Of a DNA stretch of 64,000 nucleotides, positions 27,257 through 37,812 are shown one piece after another. Below the pieces are notes generated by a model that was not told the DNA's origin, did no database searches, and worked only from the letters and a program-made list of their open reading frames with translations. The number at the start of each line of letters is the position of its first letter. Within the stretch, counting starts at the first letter, position 1. The DNA is from Caulobacter sp. S45 (GTDB taxonomy: Bacteria > Pseudomonadota > Alphaproteobacteria > Caulobacterales > Caulobacteraceae), in the NCBI RefSeq assembly GCF_009765965.1, contig NZ_LMUL01000003.1:103979-167978 (forward strand). The letters are read 5' to 3'. The translations under genes were made by a program, and so were the position numbers.

Positions 27257-28162
27257 TCAGGGTCCATCGACCTTCAGGCCATCGCGGCGCAACATCGCCG
27301 GCACCCCCTCCGACCCGATCAGATGGCCGACCCCCACCACCACGAAGACGTTGCGCCCCTCTTGGGCCAGCTGCGCGATCCGCGCGGCGAAGCGGCGGTT
27401 TCGCTCCACGATCAGGCGTTCGTAGAGGGCGTGATCGTCGCGCTTCATCGGGTCGATCGCGTCGCGTTCGACGGCCCGGACGTCCCCCGCCGCCCAGGCC
27501 TTGGCCATGCGGTCGAAGATGTCGGGGTCCTTGTCGATCTCGTCCAGGGTCTCGCGCAGGGAAGCGATTTGCTCGGGAACGGGGTCGCTAGAAAACAGGT
27601 CGATCTGGCTATCCACCGTCTCGAAGGCCCCCCGCGTCGCGTTTGGCGAGACGCCAGCCGATAGCTGGTCCTCCACCCCGAGGTCCGCCCGCGCGCCCTG
27701 CTTCTGGAAGTACATCAGCGACAGGGTCAGTTCGGCCATCCACGGCCGCAGCCGCTGGAGCGAAGCGACCGGCAGGCCTTCGCGTGCAGCCAGGGTGGCG
27801 GTGCGGGCGTAGAGCTCGGGCGGCAACAGCTGGTCCAGGGTCTGGCCCGCCGGCAGCAACCCCTTCTGCAGCGCCAGCTTGCCCGCCTCGGCCTGAGAGG
27901 CGGCGTCGAAGGGGATTTCGAACCAGATGGCGCTGGAACCCGCCAGATCGGCGTCGAGCGCCGGATTGCGCCAACGGGTGGCGTCCGACAGCAGGTGAAC
28001 CGATCCGAACAGGGTGATGTGGCCGCCGCCGGCCTCCTGCACGTGCCAGACCGGCGGGTCCGCCAAGGCGGCGCCTGCAAGGGCCAAGCCGCCCACGACG
28101 GCGGCCGCAAGGCGTGCGATCGCAGCGAACAGACGAGAGCGGAACCGGGCGATTCGGATCAT
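27257..28162 (-). CDS. TraB/GumN family secreted protein
   Basis: The 301-residue protein has a signal peptide (about 1-35, ending near ALA-DP). The TraB/GumN fold shows in the first motif FGSVHLL (first conserved histidine) and the last, VVGVGHLIG (second), with conserved glutamate in WFEIP. The family is thought to be a metalloprotease-like fold related to Tiki proteins, but the bacterial role is unknown. It converges on the pseudopilin genes and lies 14 bases downstream of mutM on the same strand, so it may be co-transcribed with that repair gene. Confidence 0.83.
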   Translation of the reverse strand: MIRIARFRSRLFAAIARLAAAVVGGLALAGAALADPPVWHVQEAGGGHITLFGSVHLLSDATRWRNPALDADLAGSSAIWFEIPFDAASQAEAGKLALQKGLLPAGQTLDQLLPPELYARTATLAAREGLPVASLQRLRPWMAELTLSLMYFQKQGARADLGVEDQLSAGVSPNATRGAFETVDSQIDLFSSDPVPEQIASLRETLDEIDKDPDIFDRMAKAWAAGDVRAVERDAIDPMKRDDHALYERLIVERNRRFAARIAQLAQEGRNVFVVVGVGHLIGSEGVPAMLRRDGLKVDGP

Positions 28163-28176
28163 GGGGCCATCATGCC

Positions 28177-29028
28177 TTAGCGCTGGCAGGTCGCGCAGAA
28201 GAAGGTTGACCGGCCGCTCTGCACCAGCCGCCGCACCACACCCGAACAGCGGGGCTTCAGGCAGGGCTGGTCCTCGCGACCGTAGACACGGAAGGCGTGC
28301 TGGAAATAGCCCAGGCCGCCCTCGGCGTTGCGGTAGTCCTGGAGCGTGGAGCCGCCGGCCTCGACCGCCGCCTCCAGCACGGTCGTCACCGCCGTGGCCA
28401 GCCGCTTGAGCTCGGCCGCGCGGATGTCCCCCGCCTGTCGTTCCGGGTCGATCCCCGCCCGGTGCAGCGCTTCGCAGACGTAGATGTTGCCGAGCCCCGC
28501 CACCACCCGCTGGTCGAGCAGGGTAGCCTTGACACTCTGGCGGCGGCCGGCGAAGCCCTGGGCCAGCACCTGCGGCCCGAACTCCGGCCCCAGCGGCTCG
28601 GGTCCAAGCCCGGCGAACCAGGCGTGGCGCTCCAGCTCGACGGTCGGGATCAGGTCCATGTAGCCGAACCGGCGGGCGTCGTTGAACGAGACGGTTGCGC
28701 CGCGCTCGGTGTGCAGGACGATATGAGTGTGCTTGGAATCGCCGCCGGCCTCGTGGACGAAACGAGCGGGACTATTGTCCTCGATCAGGAAACGGCCGGT
28801 CATGCCGAGGTGGGCGACCAGGGTCTCGCCGGTGTCGAGCGGCGCCAGCAGGTACTTGGCCCGTCGATCCAGCCGCTGGATGGTCGCCCCCGTCAACCGC
28901 GCCACGAAGTCGTCCGGCAGCGGAAAGCGCAGGTTCGGCCGCCGCTGCTCCACCCGCACGAGCCGCGCGCCCTCAAGATGGGGCTGCAGTCCACGCCTTA
29001 CGGTCTCGACCTCGGGAAGCTCGGGCAT
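28177..29028 (-). CDS. mutM: Formamidopyrimidine-DNA glycosylase
   Basis: Bifunctional base-excision repair enzyme removing 8-oxoguanine and formamidopyrimidines, with AP lyase activity. The 283-residue protein starts MPELPEVETVRRGL, where the proline after the initiator Met is the catalytic nucleophile and Glu3 assists. The beta-lyase region has LLDQRVVAGLGNIYVCEAL. The C-terminal zinc finger is complete: CLKPRC and FCATC, four cysteines. The start is unambiguous because Pro2 must be N-terminal. Confidence 0.97.
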   Translation of the reverse strand: MPELPEVETVRRGLQPHLEGARLVRVEQRRPNLRFPLPDDFVARLTGATIQRLDRRAKYLLAPLDTGETLVAHLGMTGRFLIEDNSPARFVHEAGGDSKHTHIVLHTERGATVSFNDARRFGYMDLIPTVELERHAWFAGLGPEPLGPEFGPQVLAQGFAGRRQSVKATLLDQRVVAGLGNIYVCEALHRAGIDPERQAGDIRAAELKRLATAVTTVLEAAVEAGGSTLQDYRNAEGGLGYFQHAFRVYGREDQPCLKPRCSGVVRRLVQSGRSTFFCATCQR

Positions 29029-29171
29029 GGGATGCAGATAGGCGATGGATGCTTCGCCTGTCGATGAAAATGGCTGGGGCCTGACGCACCCGGGCGCCTT
29101 GGGCTAAAACACCTATCTCTGAGCGGCTTCGTCCCAGCATGCCGCAGGACGAGGCCGCCGCCGGACACGTC

Positions 29172-31223
<2,052 letters not shown>

Positions 31224-31236
31224 GGGCGCGCTTTTT

Positions 31237-31390
31237 CCTTCTCCCCTTGCGGGAGAAGGAAGTGGCCCGCGTGTCGATAGACACGTGGGAAGGTTGAGGG
31301 GTCCCGCTGCGGTATCGGACGGTAAACATCCGTCGCCCCCTCACCCTCCCAGCAGAGCTGGGTCCCACCCTCTCCCGCAAGGGGAGAGGG
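31237..31390. repeat. Intergenic palindromic repeat element with paired arms
   Basis: Two outer hairpins frame the element: CCTTCTCCC-CTTGC-GGGAGAAGG (31237-31259) and CCCTCTCCC-GCAAG-GGGAGAGGG (31368-31390). They are near reverse complements of each other, down to the loops. Inside each arm is a further hairpin: CGTGTC-GATA-GACACG (31270-31285) on the left and CCCAGC-AGA-GCTGGG (31348-31362) on the right. A smaller central one (GACGG/CCGTC) lies at 31318-31334. It fills the nadE-ubiE gap and may also end nadE transcription. No transposase is present. Confidence 0.8.
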
Positions 31391-31445
31391 GCCAATCGCC
31401 ATAACCGACGTGACGCGCCCGCCCCTCCTGCGCTAAGCAGCCTCC

Positions 31446-32204
31446 ATGACCGGAACCCGCGCCACCTTCGGCTTCAAGGATGTCGAGCCCGACGAAAAAC
31501 CCCGCCTCGTGCGCGGCGTATTCGACCGGGTCGCCTCCCGCTACGACCTGATGAACGACCTGATGAGCGCAGGCGTCCACCGGGTGTGGAAGGACATGAC
31601 CGCCGCCCGCCTCAACCCCCAGCCCGGCGAGCGCATCGTCGACTGCGCCGGCGGCACGGGCGACATCGCCAGACGCCTCGCCAAGCTCGCCCGCCAGGCC
31701 CAGGCCCGGCGCGGCGGCGAGGACGCCGAGATCCTGGTGGTCGACTACAACGCCGAGATGATCGGGGTCGGCCGCGAGCGCGTGACCGAGCCCGAGATCG
31801 CCTGGACCGTCGGCGACGCCCAGCGCCTGCCCCTGCCCGACGCCTCGGCCGACGCCTATGTGATCGCCTTCGGCATCCGCAACGTCACCGACATCCCCAC
31901 CGCGCTGCGCGAAGCCCGACGCGTGCTGAAGCCCGGCGGCCGCTTCCTGTGCCTGGAGTTCTCGCGTCCGCCGGCCAAGGCGCTGCGCAACGCCTACGAC
32001 GCCTATTCCTTCAGCGTCATCCCGGCCGTGGGCCAGTGGGTGGCCAAGGACCGCGACAGCTACCAGTACCTGGTGGAGAGCATCCGCCGCTTCCCCGACC
32101 AGCAGACCTTCGCCGCGATGATGGAGACGGCCGGCTTCTCGCGCGTGACCTTCACCAACTTCACCGGCGGAGTGGCGGCGCTGCACCACGGCTGGGCGAT
32201 CTAG
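31446..32204 (+). CDS. ubiE: Ubiquinone/menaquinone biosynthesis C-methyltransferase
   Basis: SAM-dependent methyltransferase acting on the quinone ring in ubiquinone synthesis. The 252-residue protein has the UbiE signatures [17 protein letters not shown] and [15 protein letters not shown], the SAM-binding motif [14 protein letters not shown] and [11 protein letters not shown]. The C-terminal [15 protein letters not shown] is also typical. ubiB starts 6 bases after the stop, so the two ubiquinone genes are one operon. The insertion [11 protein letters not shown] before motif II is slightly longer than in E. coli. Confidence 0.96.
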   Translation: MTGTRATFGFKDVEPDEKPRLVRGVFDRVASRYDLMNDLMSAGVHRVWKDMTAARLNPQPGERIVDCAGGTGDIARRLAKLARQAQARRGGEDAEILVVDYNAEMIGVGRERVTEPEIAWTVGDAQRLPLPDASADAYVIAFGIRNVTDIPTALREARRVLKPGGRFLCLEFSRPPAKALRNAYDAYSFSVIPAVGQWVAKDRDSYQYLVESIRRFPDQQTFAAMMETAGFSRVTFTNFTGGVAALHHGWAI

Positions 32205-32210
32205 CAACAG

Positions 32211-33716
32211 ATGCCCTCACGCATCGCCTCCGCCCTGCGCCTGGTGGTCGCCGGCTATGTGCTGGCGCGCCATGATGCGCTCGCCCCGCGCGAGGTGGCG
32301 TCCCTGTTGCCGGCGACGGCCCGGTTCGGCGCCGGCGCACTGCGGATGCTCGCGGGCGGAAGCAAGGCGCCAGGACGGCCCGGCGAGCGGCTGGCCCGCG
32401 CGTTCGAGCAACTCGGCCCCGCCGCGATCAAGCTCGGCCAGCTGCTGTCGACCCGCGCCGATATCTTCGGCGAGCAATTCGTCGACGACCTGGGCCACCT
32501 GAAGGACCGCCTGCCGCCCTTCCCGCTCGCCGTCGCCCGCGCCCAGGTGGAGAGCGAGCTGGGACGGCCGATCGACAGCCTGTTCCTCGACTTCCAGCCG
32601 CCCATAGGCGCCGCGTCGCTCGCCCAGGCCCATCCCGCGGTCATGATCGACGGCCGCCGGGTGGCGGTTAAGGTGCTGCGTCCAGGCGTCGAGCGGCGGG
32701 TGATGGCCGACATCGGCGCCTTGCACCTGGGCGCGGCCTTGGCCGAATGGCTCGCGCCACCGCTGCGCCGGCTAGAGCCGCGCGCCTTCGCCCTGACCGT
32801 CGCCCGCTCGCTGGAGCTGGAGCTGGACCTGCGGCTGGAGGCGGCCGCCTGCAGCGAACTCGGCGAGGTGATGGCCGAGAGCAGCCACATGCGCGCGCCC
32901 AAGGTGATCTGGGAAGGCGTGGCCAAACGGGTGCTGACCCTGGAGTGGGTCGACGGCACGCCCCTGTCGCGCCCCGAAGCGCTCGATCTGCCGGGGCTGG
33001 ACCGGCCGGCGCTGGCCAATCACGTCACCCGCGGTTTCCTGACCCAGGCGCTCGACCACGGCGTCTTCCACGCCGACCTGCACGAGGGCAACCTGTTCGT
33101 CAGCGCCCCAGCCATCGTGGAGGCGGTGGACTACGGCATCGTCGGCCGGCTCGACGCCGACGCCCGGCGCTTCCTGGCCGAGATCCTCTGGGGCTTCCTG
33201 CGGCGCGACTATCGCCGGGTGGCCGAGGTGCATTTCGAGGCCGGTTATGTGCCCGCCGGCCAGGACGTGGCCCTGTTCGCCCAGGCCTTGCGCGCGGTGG
33301 GCGAACCGATATTCGGCCGACCGGTCAAGGACGTCTCGATGGGCCGGCTGCTCGGCCAGCTGTTCGAGATCACCGGACTGTTCGGCATGCACCTGCGCCC
33401 CGAACTGGTGCTGCTGCAGAAGACCATGGTGGCGGTGGAGGGCGTGGCGCGCCGCATCGACCCCGAGCACGACATCTGGGCCGCGGCCCGCCCGGTGGTG
33501 GAGCGCTGGATGGCGCGCGAACTGTCGCCGGTTCGTCGCGTGCACGACCTGGGCGAGCGTGTGCTGCGGGTCGCCGAAAGCCTCGCGCGCAAGGCCGAGA
33601 CGTCCCTTCCGGCGACCGTCGTGGTCCAGCGCCGCGCGTCTCGCATCGCCTATGCGGCGCTGGCCCTGGCCATCGCCGCCCTTGCGGCGACGGTAGAGCT
33701 GTTGATCCGAGGCTGA
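32211..33716 (+). CDS. ubiB: UbiB atypical kinase/ATPase for ubiquinone synthesis
   Basis: Member of the ABC1/ADCK/UbiB family, needed for ubiquinone production in the membrane. The 501-residue protein has the KxGQ motif AAIKLGQLLSTRADIF, the alanine-rich loop GAASLAQAHPA, VAVKVLRPGV with the ATP lysine, the catalytic HADLHEGNLF and metal-binding VDYGIVGRLD. One C-terminal membrane helix (AYAALALAIAALAATVELLI) anchors it. It follows ubiE directly, and the two should act together on ubiquinone intermediates. Confidence 0.95.
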   Translation: MPSRIASALRLVVAGYVLARHDALAPREVASLLPATARFGAGALRMLAGGSKAPGRPGERLARAFEQLGPAAIKLGQLLSTRADIFGEQFVDDLGHLKDRLPPFPLAVARAQVESELGRPIDSLFLDFQPPIGAASLAQAHPAVMIDGRRVAVKVLRPGVERRVMADIGALHLGAALAEWLAPPLRRLEPRAFALTVARSLELELDLRLEAAACSELGEVMAESSHMRAPKVIWEGVAKRVLTLEWVDGTPLSRPEALDLPGLDRPALANHVTRGFLTQALDHGVFHADLHEGNLFVSAPAIVEAVDYGIVGRLDADARRFLAEILWGFLRRDYRRVAEVHFEAGYVPAGQDVALFAQALRAVGEPIFGRPVKDVSMGRLLGQLFEITGLFGMHLRPELVLLQKTMVAVEGVARRIDPEHDIWAAARPVVERWMARELSPVRRVHDLGERVLRVAESLARKAETSLPATVVVQRRASRIAYAALALAIAALAATVELLIRG

Positions 33717-33742
33717 AGCCTGGCAAGACGCGGCCGGTGGCG

Positions 33743-34609
33743 TCAACGCACCGTGGGGACGTCCACCCCGAACGTATCCAGCATGTATTTTCGAAGGCGG
33801 TCGAGCACCCGTCCCTTTAGGGGCGAGCCCTCGGGAAAGGCGATATAGTTCCAGACCTGGGAGCGTTCGAAATTCTCGGCGCGCTCCATCTCCACGCCGA
33901 AGAAATCATAGACCCGGTAGCCCATCGGTCGCAGGAACTCGAGCAGGTCGGCCGCGTCGTAGTCGAAGGCGCGAGCCGAGATCACGTCGAATTCGAATAC
34001 GACCACGGGCTTGAACGCATCCAGCAGGCGCACAGCCCCGCGCATCGCAAACAGCTCGGCGCCCTCGATATCCATCTTCACGAAGGAGATCGGTTCGCCG
34101 GCGAGCTCAACCACGTCGTCCAGCCGAACGAGTTCGACCGTGCCCTCGACCTTCTCGAAGCCGACATTGGGCCTGTCCTTCAGGCTGTTCAGACCGCCGT
34201 GGCCTGGCACCTGGAAGAAGCTCGCCGTGGTCGCCCGGTCATAGGCGCCGGCGGCGATGATGGTGACGATGTTGGCGAAGGCCGGATAATGGGTCGCGAG
34301 TTGTCGCCGCAACTTCGCCGCCAAATCCGGCGCCGCCTCGACGGCGATCACCTTTCCCCGCGCACCGACGCAGGGCGCGACCTGGAAGGTATGGTCACCA
34401 TTGTTGGCGCCCACGTCCAGCACCCGATCGCCGGGCCGCACGACCTCGCAATAAACTTCCCGGACGAGCTGTTCGAAATCGAACCAGACGCCGCCCGCAC
34501 GTTGCAGCACAGCCCTGTGAAACGCTTCGATACCGCCTTCGAGGGCCTCGACGTCCTGCACCACCGGCGCCACCTCGCAAGCTGGATCATCAAACACGCG
34601 GGCGCGCAC
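33743..34609 (-). CDS. FkbM-family SAM-dependent methyltransferase
   Basis: The 288-residue protein has a class I methyltransferase fold of the FkbM type: motif I VLDVGANNGDHTFQ, the acidic end of strand 2 in VIAVEAAPD, and the characteristic FVKMDIEGAE. FkbM proteins methylate hydroxyls on sugars or polyketides, but this one stands alone with no glycan or polyketide genes beside it, so the substrate is unknown. The start is GTG at 34609 with a GGGG-type ribosome site. It converges on ubiB and is divergent from the aldo-keto reductase. Confidence 0.85.
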   Translation of the reverse strand: MRARVFDDPACEVAPVVQDVEALEGGIEAFHRAVLQRAGGVWFDFEQLVREVYCEVVRPGDRVLDVGANNGDHTFQVAPCVGARGKVIAVEAAPDLAAKLRRQLATHYPAFANIVTIIAAGAYDRATTASFFQVPGHGGLNSLKDRPNVGFEKVEGTVELVRLDDVVELAGEPISFVKMDIEGAELFAMRGAVRLLDAFKPVVVFEFDVISARAFDYDAADLLEFLRPMGYRVYDFFGVEMERAENFERSQVWNYIAFPEGSPLKGRVLDRLRKYMLDTFGVDVPTVR

Positions 34610-34820
34610 CTGCCCCGCTTCTGCAAACCTCGCGCATCCGCCACTTCAAGTCGAGACGGGCGGAGCCGGAACCCGGACATGAACGCGGCCGGGGTTTCGA
34701 CTCCCCCCGATCTCGACACGCAGACGCGATAACCATTATCGCCCGAGCCCCCGCAATCCGGCCTAACGCTCCGGCGGGATGCGGCATATGTACCGCCCCA
34801 TCCCAGCGGAGAAACCCACC

Positions 34821-35798
34821 ATGGACTACGTCAATCTCGGCGCCACGGGCCTGAAGGTTTCGCGCCTGTGCCTCGGCTGCATGACCTACGGGGCCAAGAG
34901 CTGGCGGGACTGGGTGCTGGACGAAGAGGCCAGCCGGCCCTTCTTCAAGCAGGCGCTGGAAGCGGGTTTCAACTTCTTCGACACCGCCGACATGTACTCG
35001 GTCGGCGTCAGCGAGGAGGTCACCGGCCGGGCGCTGAAGGACTTCGCCAAGCGCGACGAGGTGGTCATCGCCACCAAGGTGTTCCACCCCATGAGCGAGA
35101 AACCCAACGCCGGGGGCTTGTCGCGCAAGCACATCATGTCGGCCATCGACGCCAGCCTGAAGCGGCTGGGGACCGACTACGTCGACCTCTACCAGATCCA
35201 CCGCTTCGACTACGACACCCCGGTCGAGGAGACCATGGAGGCCCTGCATGACGTGGTGAAGGCCGGCAAGGCCCGCTACATCGGCGCCTCGTCCATGTTC
35301 GCCTGGCAGTTCGCACGGATGAACCACGCCGCCGACCTGAACGGCTGGACCCGGTTCGTCTCCATGCAGCCCCAGTACAACCTGGTCTATCGCGAGGAAG
35401 AGCGCGAGATGCTGCCGCTGTGCGAGGCGGACGGCATCGGCGTGATCCCCTGGTCGCCGCTGGCGCGTGGCTTCCTGGCCGGCAACCGCAAGCGCGGCGG
35501 CGGCGGCGAGACCACCCGCTCGGGCTCGGACCCCTTCGCCGACAAGCTTTACGGCGACGACGACTTCGACGTGGTCGACGCCCTGACCAAGGTGGCCAAG
35601 GAGCGTGGCGTGTCCAACATGCAGGTCGCATTGGCCTGGGTGCTGTCCAACCCGACCATCACCGCCCCGATCGTCGGCGTCAGCAAGGCCCACCACCTGC
35701 CCGACGCCCTGGCCGCGTTGGAGATCGAACTCAGCGACGCCGAGACGACGGCGCTGGAAGCCCCCTACCGGCCCAAGGACGTCAAGGACCACGACTGA
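34821..35798 (+). CDS. Aldo/keto reductase
   Basis: NADPH-dependent reductase with a TIM-barrel fold, 325 residues. Catalytic residues are visible: Asp and Tyr in FDTADMYSVG, Lys in VVIATKVFHP and His in LYQIHRFDYD. The N-terminus MDYVNLGATGLKVSRLCLG matches the AKR11/AKR-like group related to YajO. The ATG at 34821 is preceded by GGAG at 9 bases; an upstream in-frame ATG at 34779 is less likely. The transporter gene begins 10 bases after the stop, so both may share a transcript. The substrate is unknown. Confidence 0.93.
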   Translation: MDYVNLGATGLKVSRLCLGCMTYGAKSWRDWVLDEEASRPFFKQALEAGFNFFDTADMYSVGVSEEVTGRALKDFAKRDEVVIATKVFHPMSEKPNAGGLSRKHIMSAIDASLKRLGTDYVDLYQIHRFDYDTPVEETMEALHDVVKAGKARYIGASSMFAWQFARMNHAADLNGWTRFVSMQPQYNLVYREEEREMLPLCEADGIGVIPWSPLARGFLAGNRKRGGGGETTRSGSDPFADKLYGDDDFDVVDALTKVAKERGVSNMQVALAWVLSNPTITAPIVGVSKAHHLPDALAALEIELSDAETTALEAPYRPKDVKDHD

Positions 35799-35808
35799 GC
35801 CTGATCGA

Positions 35809-36816
35809 ATGAGCAAGCTGGCGCGCCTGCGTCCCGACAACTTCACCCTCGCCCTGCTCTGCACCGTGGCGCTGGCGACGATGCTGCCGTGCCGGGGCTG
35901 GGCGCAGCCGGTGTTCGAGACCCTGACCACCTGCGCCATCGCGCTGCTGTTCTTCCTGCACGGGGCCAAGCTGTCGCGCGAGGCGATCGTGCAGGGGATC
36001 GGGCACTGGCGGCTGCACCTGGCGGTGCTAGCCTCCACCTTCCTGCTGTTCCCCGCTATGGGGCTGCTGACGCGCCTGGCCCCGCCGGAGGTGGTCAAGC
36101 CCGCCATCGGCGCGGGCGTGCTCTATCTGTGCCTGCTGCCGTCCACGGTGCAGTCCTCGATCGCCTTCACCTCGATCGCCGGGGGCAATGTGCCGGCGGC
36201 GGTGTGCAGCGCCTCGGCCTCCAACCTGATCGGCATCTTCCTGACCCCGGTGCTGGCGGCCCTGCTGATGGGCGCGCACGGCCGCAGCGGCAACGAGGTC
36301 GCGGCGGTCGAAGGCGTGGCGCTGCAGTTGCTGGTCCCCTTCGTCGCCGGCCACCTGTCGCGTCCGTTGATCGGGCGGTGGGTCGACAGGCACAAGGCGA
36401 TGCTGGGCGTGGTCGATCGCGGCTCGATCCTGATGGTGGTCTACACCGCCTTCAGCGCCGCCGTGGTCCAGGGCCTGTGGCGGCGGCTATCCGGCGAGGA
36501 CCTGTTGATGGTGCTGCTGCTCGACGGCGTGGTGCTGGGCGCGGCGCTGGCGCTCACCACCTGGGCCGCCCGGCTGCTGGGCTTCAACCGGGCGGACGAG
36601 ATCACCATCGTCTTCTGCGGCTCCAAGAAGAGCCTGGCATCCGGCGTGCCCATGGCCGGCGTGCTGTTTCCCGCCGCCCAGGTCGGGCTGCTGATCGTAC
36701 CGCTGATGATCTTCCACCAGATTCAGTTGATGGTCTGCGCGGTGCTGGCCCGCCGCTACGCCGCCCGCGCCGCCGCAGCGCCAATGCCGCAGGTTGCAAA
36801 ACAGGCGAGCGCCTGA
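35809..36816 (+). CDS. SBF-like (bile acid:sodium symporter family) membrane transporter
   Basis: The 335-residue protein has about ten hydrophobic segments and belongs to the YfeH-like branch of the bile acid:sodium symporter superfamily. Conserved features include FLHGAKLSREAI, LPSTVQSSIAFTSIAGGNVPAA and FCGSKKSLASGVPMA, which form the ion- and substrate-binding region. The last about 20 residues are Ala-rich and cytoplasmic. It follows the aldo-keto reductase by 10 bases. The transported compound is unknown. Confidence 0.9.
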   Translation: MSKLARLRPDNFTLALLCTVALATMLPCRGWAQPVFETLTTCAIALLFFLHGAKLSREAIVQGIGHWRLHLAVLASTFLLFPAMGLLTRLAPPEVVKPAIGAGVLYLCLLPSTVQSSIAFTSIAGGNVPAAVCSASASNLIGIFLTPVLAALLMGAHGRSGNEVAAVEGVALQLLVPFVAGHLSRPLIGRWVDRHKAMLGVVDRGSILMVVYTAFSAAVVQGLWRRLSGEDLLMVLLLDGVVLGAALALTTWAARLLGFNRADEITIVFCGSKKSLASGVPMAGVLFPAAQVGLLIVPLMIFHQIQLMVCAVLARRYAARAAAAPMPQVAKQASA

Positions 36817-36844
36817 TCGGGCGGATCGGGCGCTGGCCCCTCGC

Positions 36845-36988
36845 CTAGCGGATCGCGAACCAGACAATCACGCCCAGGACCGTGCACAGTCCCATGGCGA
36901 CCAGCAGCGGCAGGAATAGAATCGGGTCGGTGGCGATGGCGACCAGGACGTCTTTCAGTCCCCAAAATGAACCAGAGGATTTACGCAC
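36845..36988 (-). CDS. Candidate small single-pass membrane protein, 47 residues
   Basis: Reading on the minus strand from GTG at 36988 gives VRKSSGSFWGLKDVLVAIA, then one strong hydrophobic helix (PILFLPLLVAMGLCTVLGVI) and the end VWFAIR before TAG. An in-frame stop lies a few codons upstream, so GTG is the only start. A basic N-terminus followed by a helix is typical of real small membrane proteins. There is no clear ribosome site, which keeps confidence moderate. It is convergent with the transporter gene (stop codons 28 bases apart). Confidence 0.4.
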   Translation of the reverse strand: MRKSSGSFWGLKDVLVAIATDPILFLPLLVAMGLCTVLGVIVWFAIR

Positions 36989-37180
36989 TGAACTACACCA
37001 TGACGCGAACTAAGAAAATACAAACCTCAGATTGAGGCTCGTACTTAATTACTGTTATGCAAGTTCAAGACCAACGTATCGTTTTCCCGCCAACAAAATC
37101 ATCAGGCGCAAAAGCGTGAGCAGGTCGAGGACGATCCTTCACACCAGGAGGGACGTGCGCCGGCCGTTGCGACTATGCCG

Positions 37181-37810
37181 CTAGGGCTGGGGCTCGGGCT
37201 TTGGCGCCGGTTTGGGCGCCGCATAGGTCGCCACCAGCTCGCCCCGCGCGATCACATGACCCTTCATGGCGCCCAGCACCCGGTCGAGATGGGCGCCGGG
37301 ATGGACGTGCAGGACGCGATCCAGGGCGAACACCTGGAAGTGGTAGTGGTGCGGCCCGTCGCCGGCCGGCGGCCGGGGCCCGGTGTAGCCGACGGTGTCG
37401 TGGGAGTTCCAGCCCTGGGCCGCGCCCAGCGGATTGGTGGGTTCGGGCGTGTTGCGCATGCCGCCGGGCAGGCTGAACACCTTGGCGGACATATCGTAGA
37501 CTACCCAATGGATCACGGCCTCGGCCATGTGCCCGTCGGGGTCCTGTAGGATCAGCACATAGCCCTTGGTCCCCGCGGGGCCTTCGGTCCAGTGCATCGG
37601 CGGCGAGACGTTCTTGCCGTCGGCGGTATATTTCGCCGGGATCGGCCCGCCCGCGATGAGGCCCGAAGCCGTCACGCTGATCGTTTCGGGCGCTTGAAGA
37701 TCGGGGCTGTCGAAGGCGATCGGCAGGGCCGCCACCGGACCCGCCGCGAGCCCCAGAACACCCGCCAGGGCCACCGCCGCCGCGCAACCCAAAAGGCGCG
37801 ATCCACCCAT
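37181..37810 (-). CDS. PEBP-family secreted protein (YbhB/YbcL type)
   Basis: The 209-residue protein begins with a signal peptide (about 1-29, ending near VAA-LP) and then the phosphatidylethanolamine-binding fold: YTADGKNVSPPMHW, the family motif LQDPDGHMAEAVIHWVVYD, GWNSHDTVGYTGPRPPAGDG and HHYHFQVFALD. The C-terminus is a low-complexity APKPAPKPEPQP tail. The ligand is unknown. The ATG at 37810 has GGGGG 7 bases upstream; a GTG at 37816 overlapping the uppP stop is an alternative. It is in an operon downstream of uppP. Confidence 0.88.
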   Translation of the reverse strand: MGGSRLLGCAAAVALAGVLGLAAGPVAALPIAFDSPDLQAPETISVTASGLIAGGPIPAKYTADGKNVSPPMHWTEGPAGTKGYVLILQDPDGHMAEAVIHWVVYDMSAKVFSLPGGMRNTPEPTNPLGAAQGWNSHDTVGYTGPRPPAGDGPHHYHFQVFALDRVLHVHPGAHLDRVLGAMKGHVIARGELVATYAAPKPAPKPEPQP

Positions 37811-37812
37811 CG

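Noticed and set aside
37155..37184. Ten-codon plus-strand frame with AGGAGGG before a GTG
   Set aside because: The ribosome-like site is good, but no plus-strand gene follows for it to regulate; it overlaps the end of the PEBP gene.
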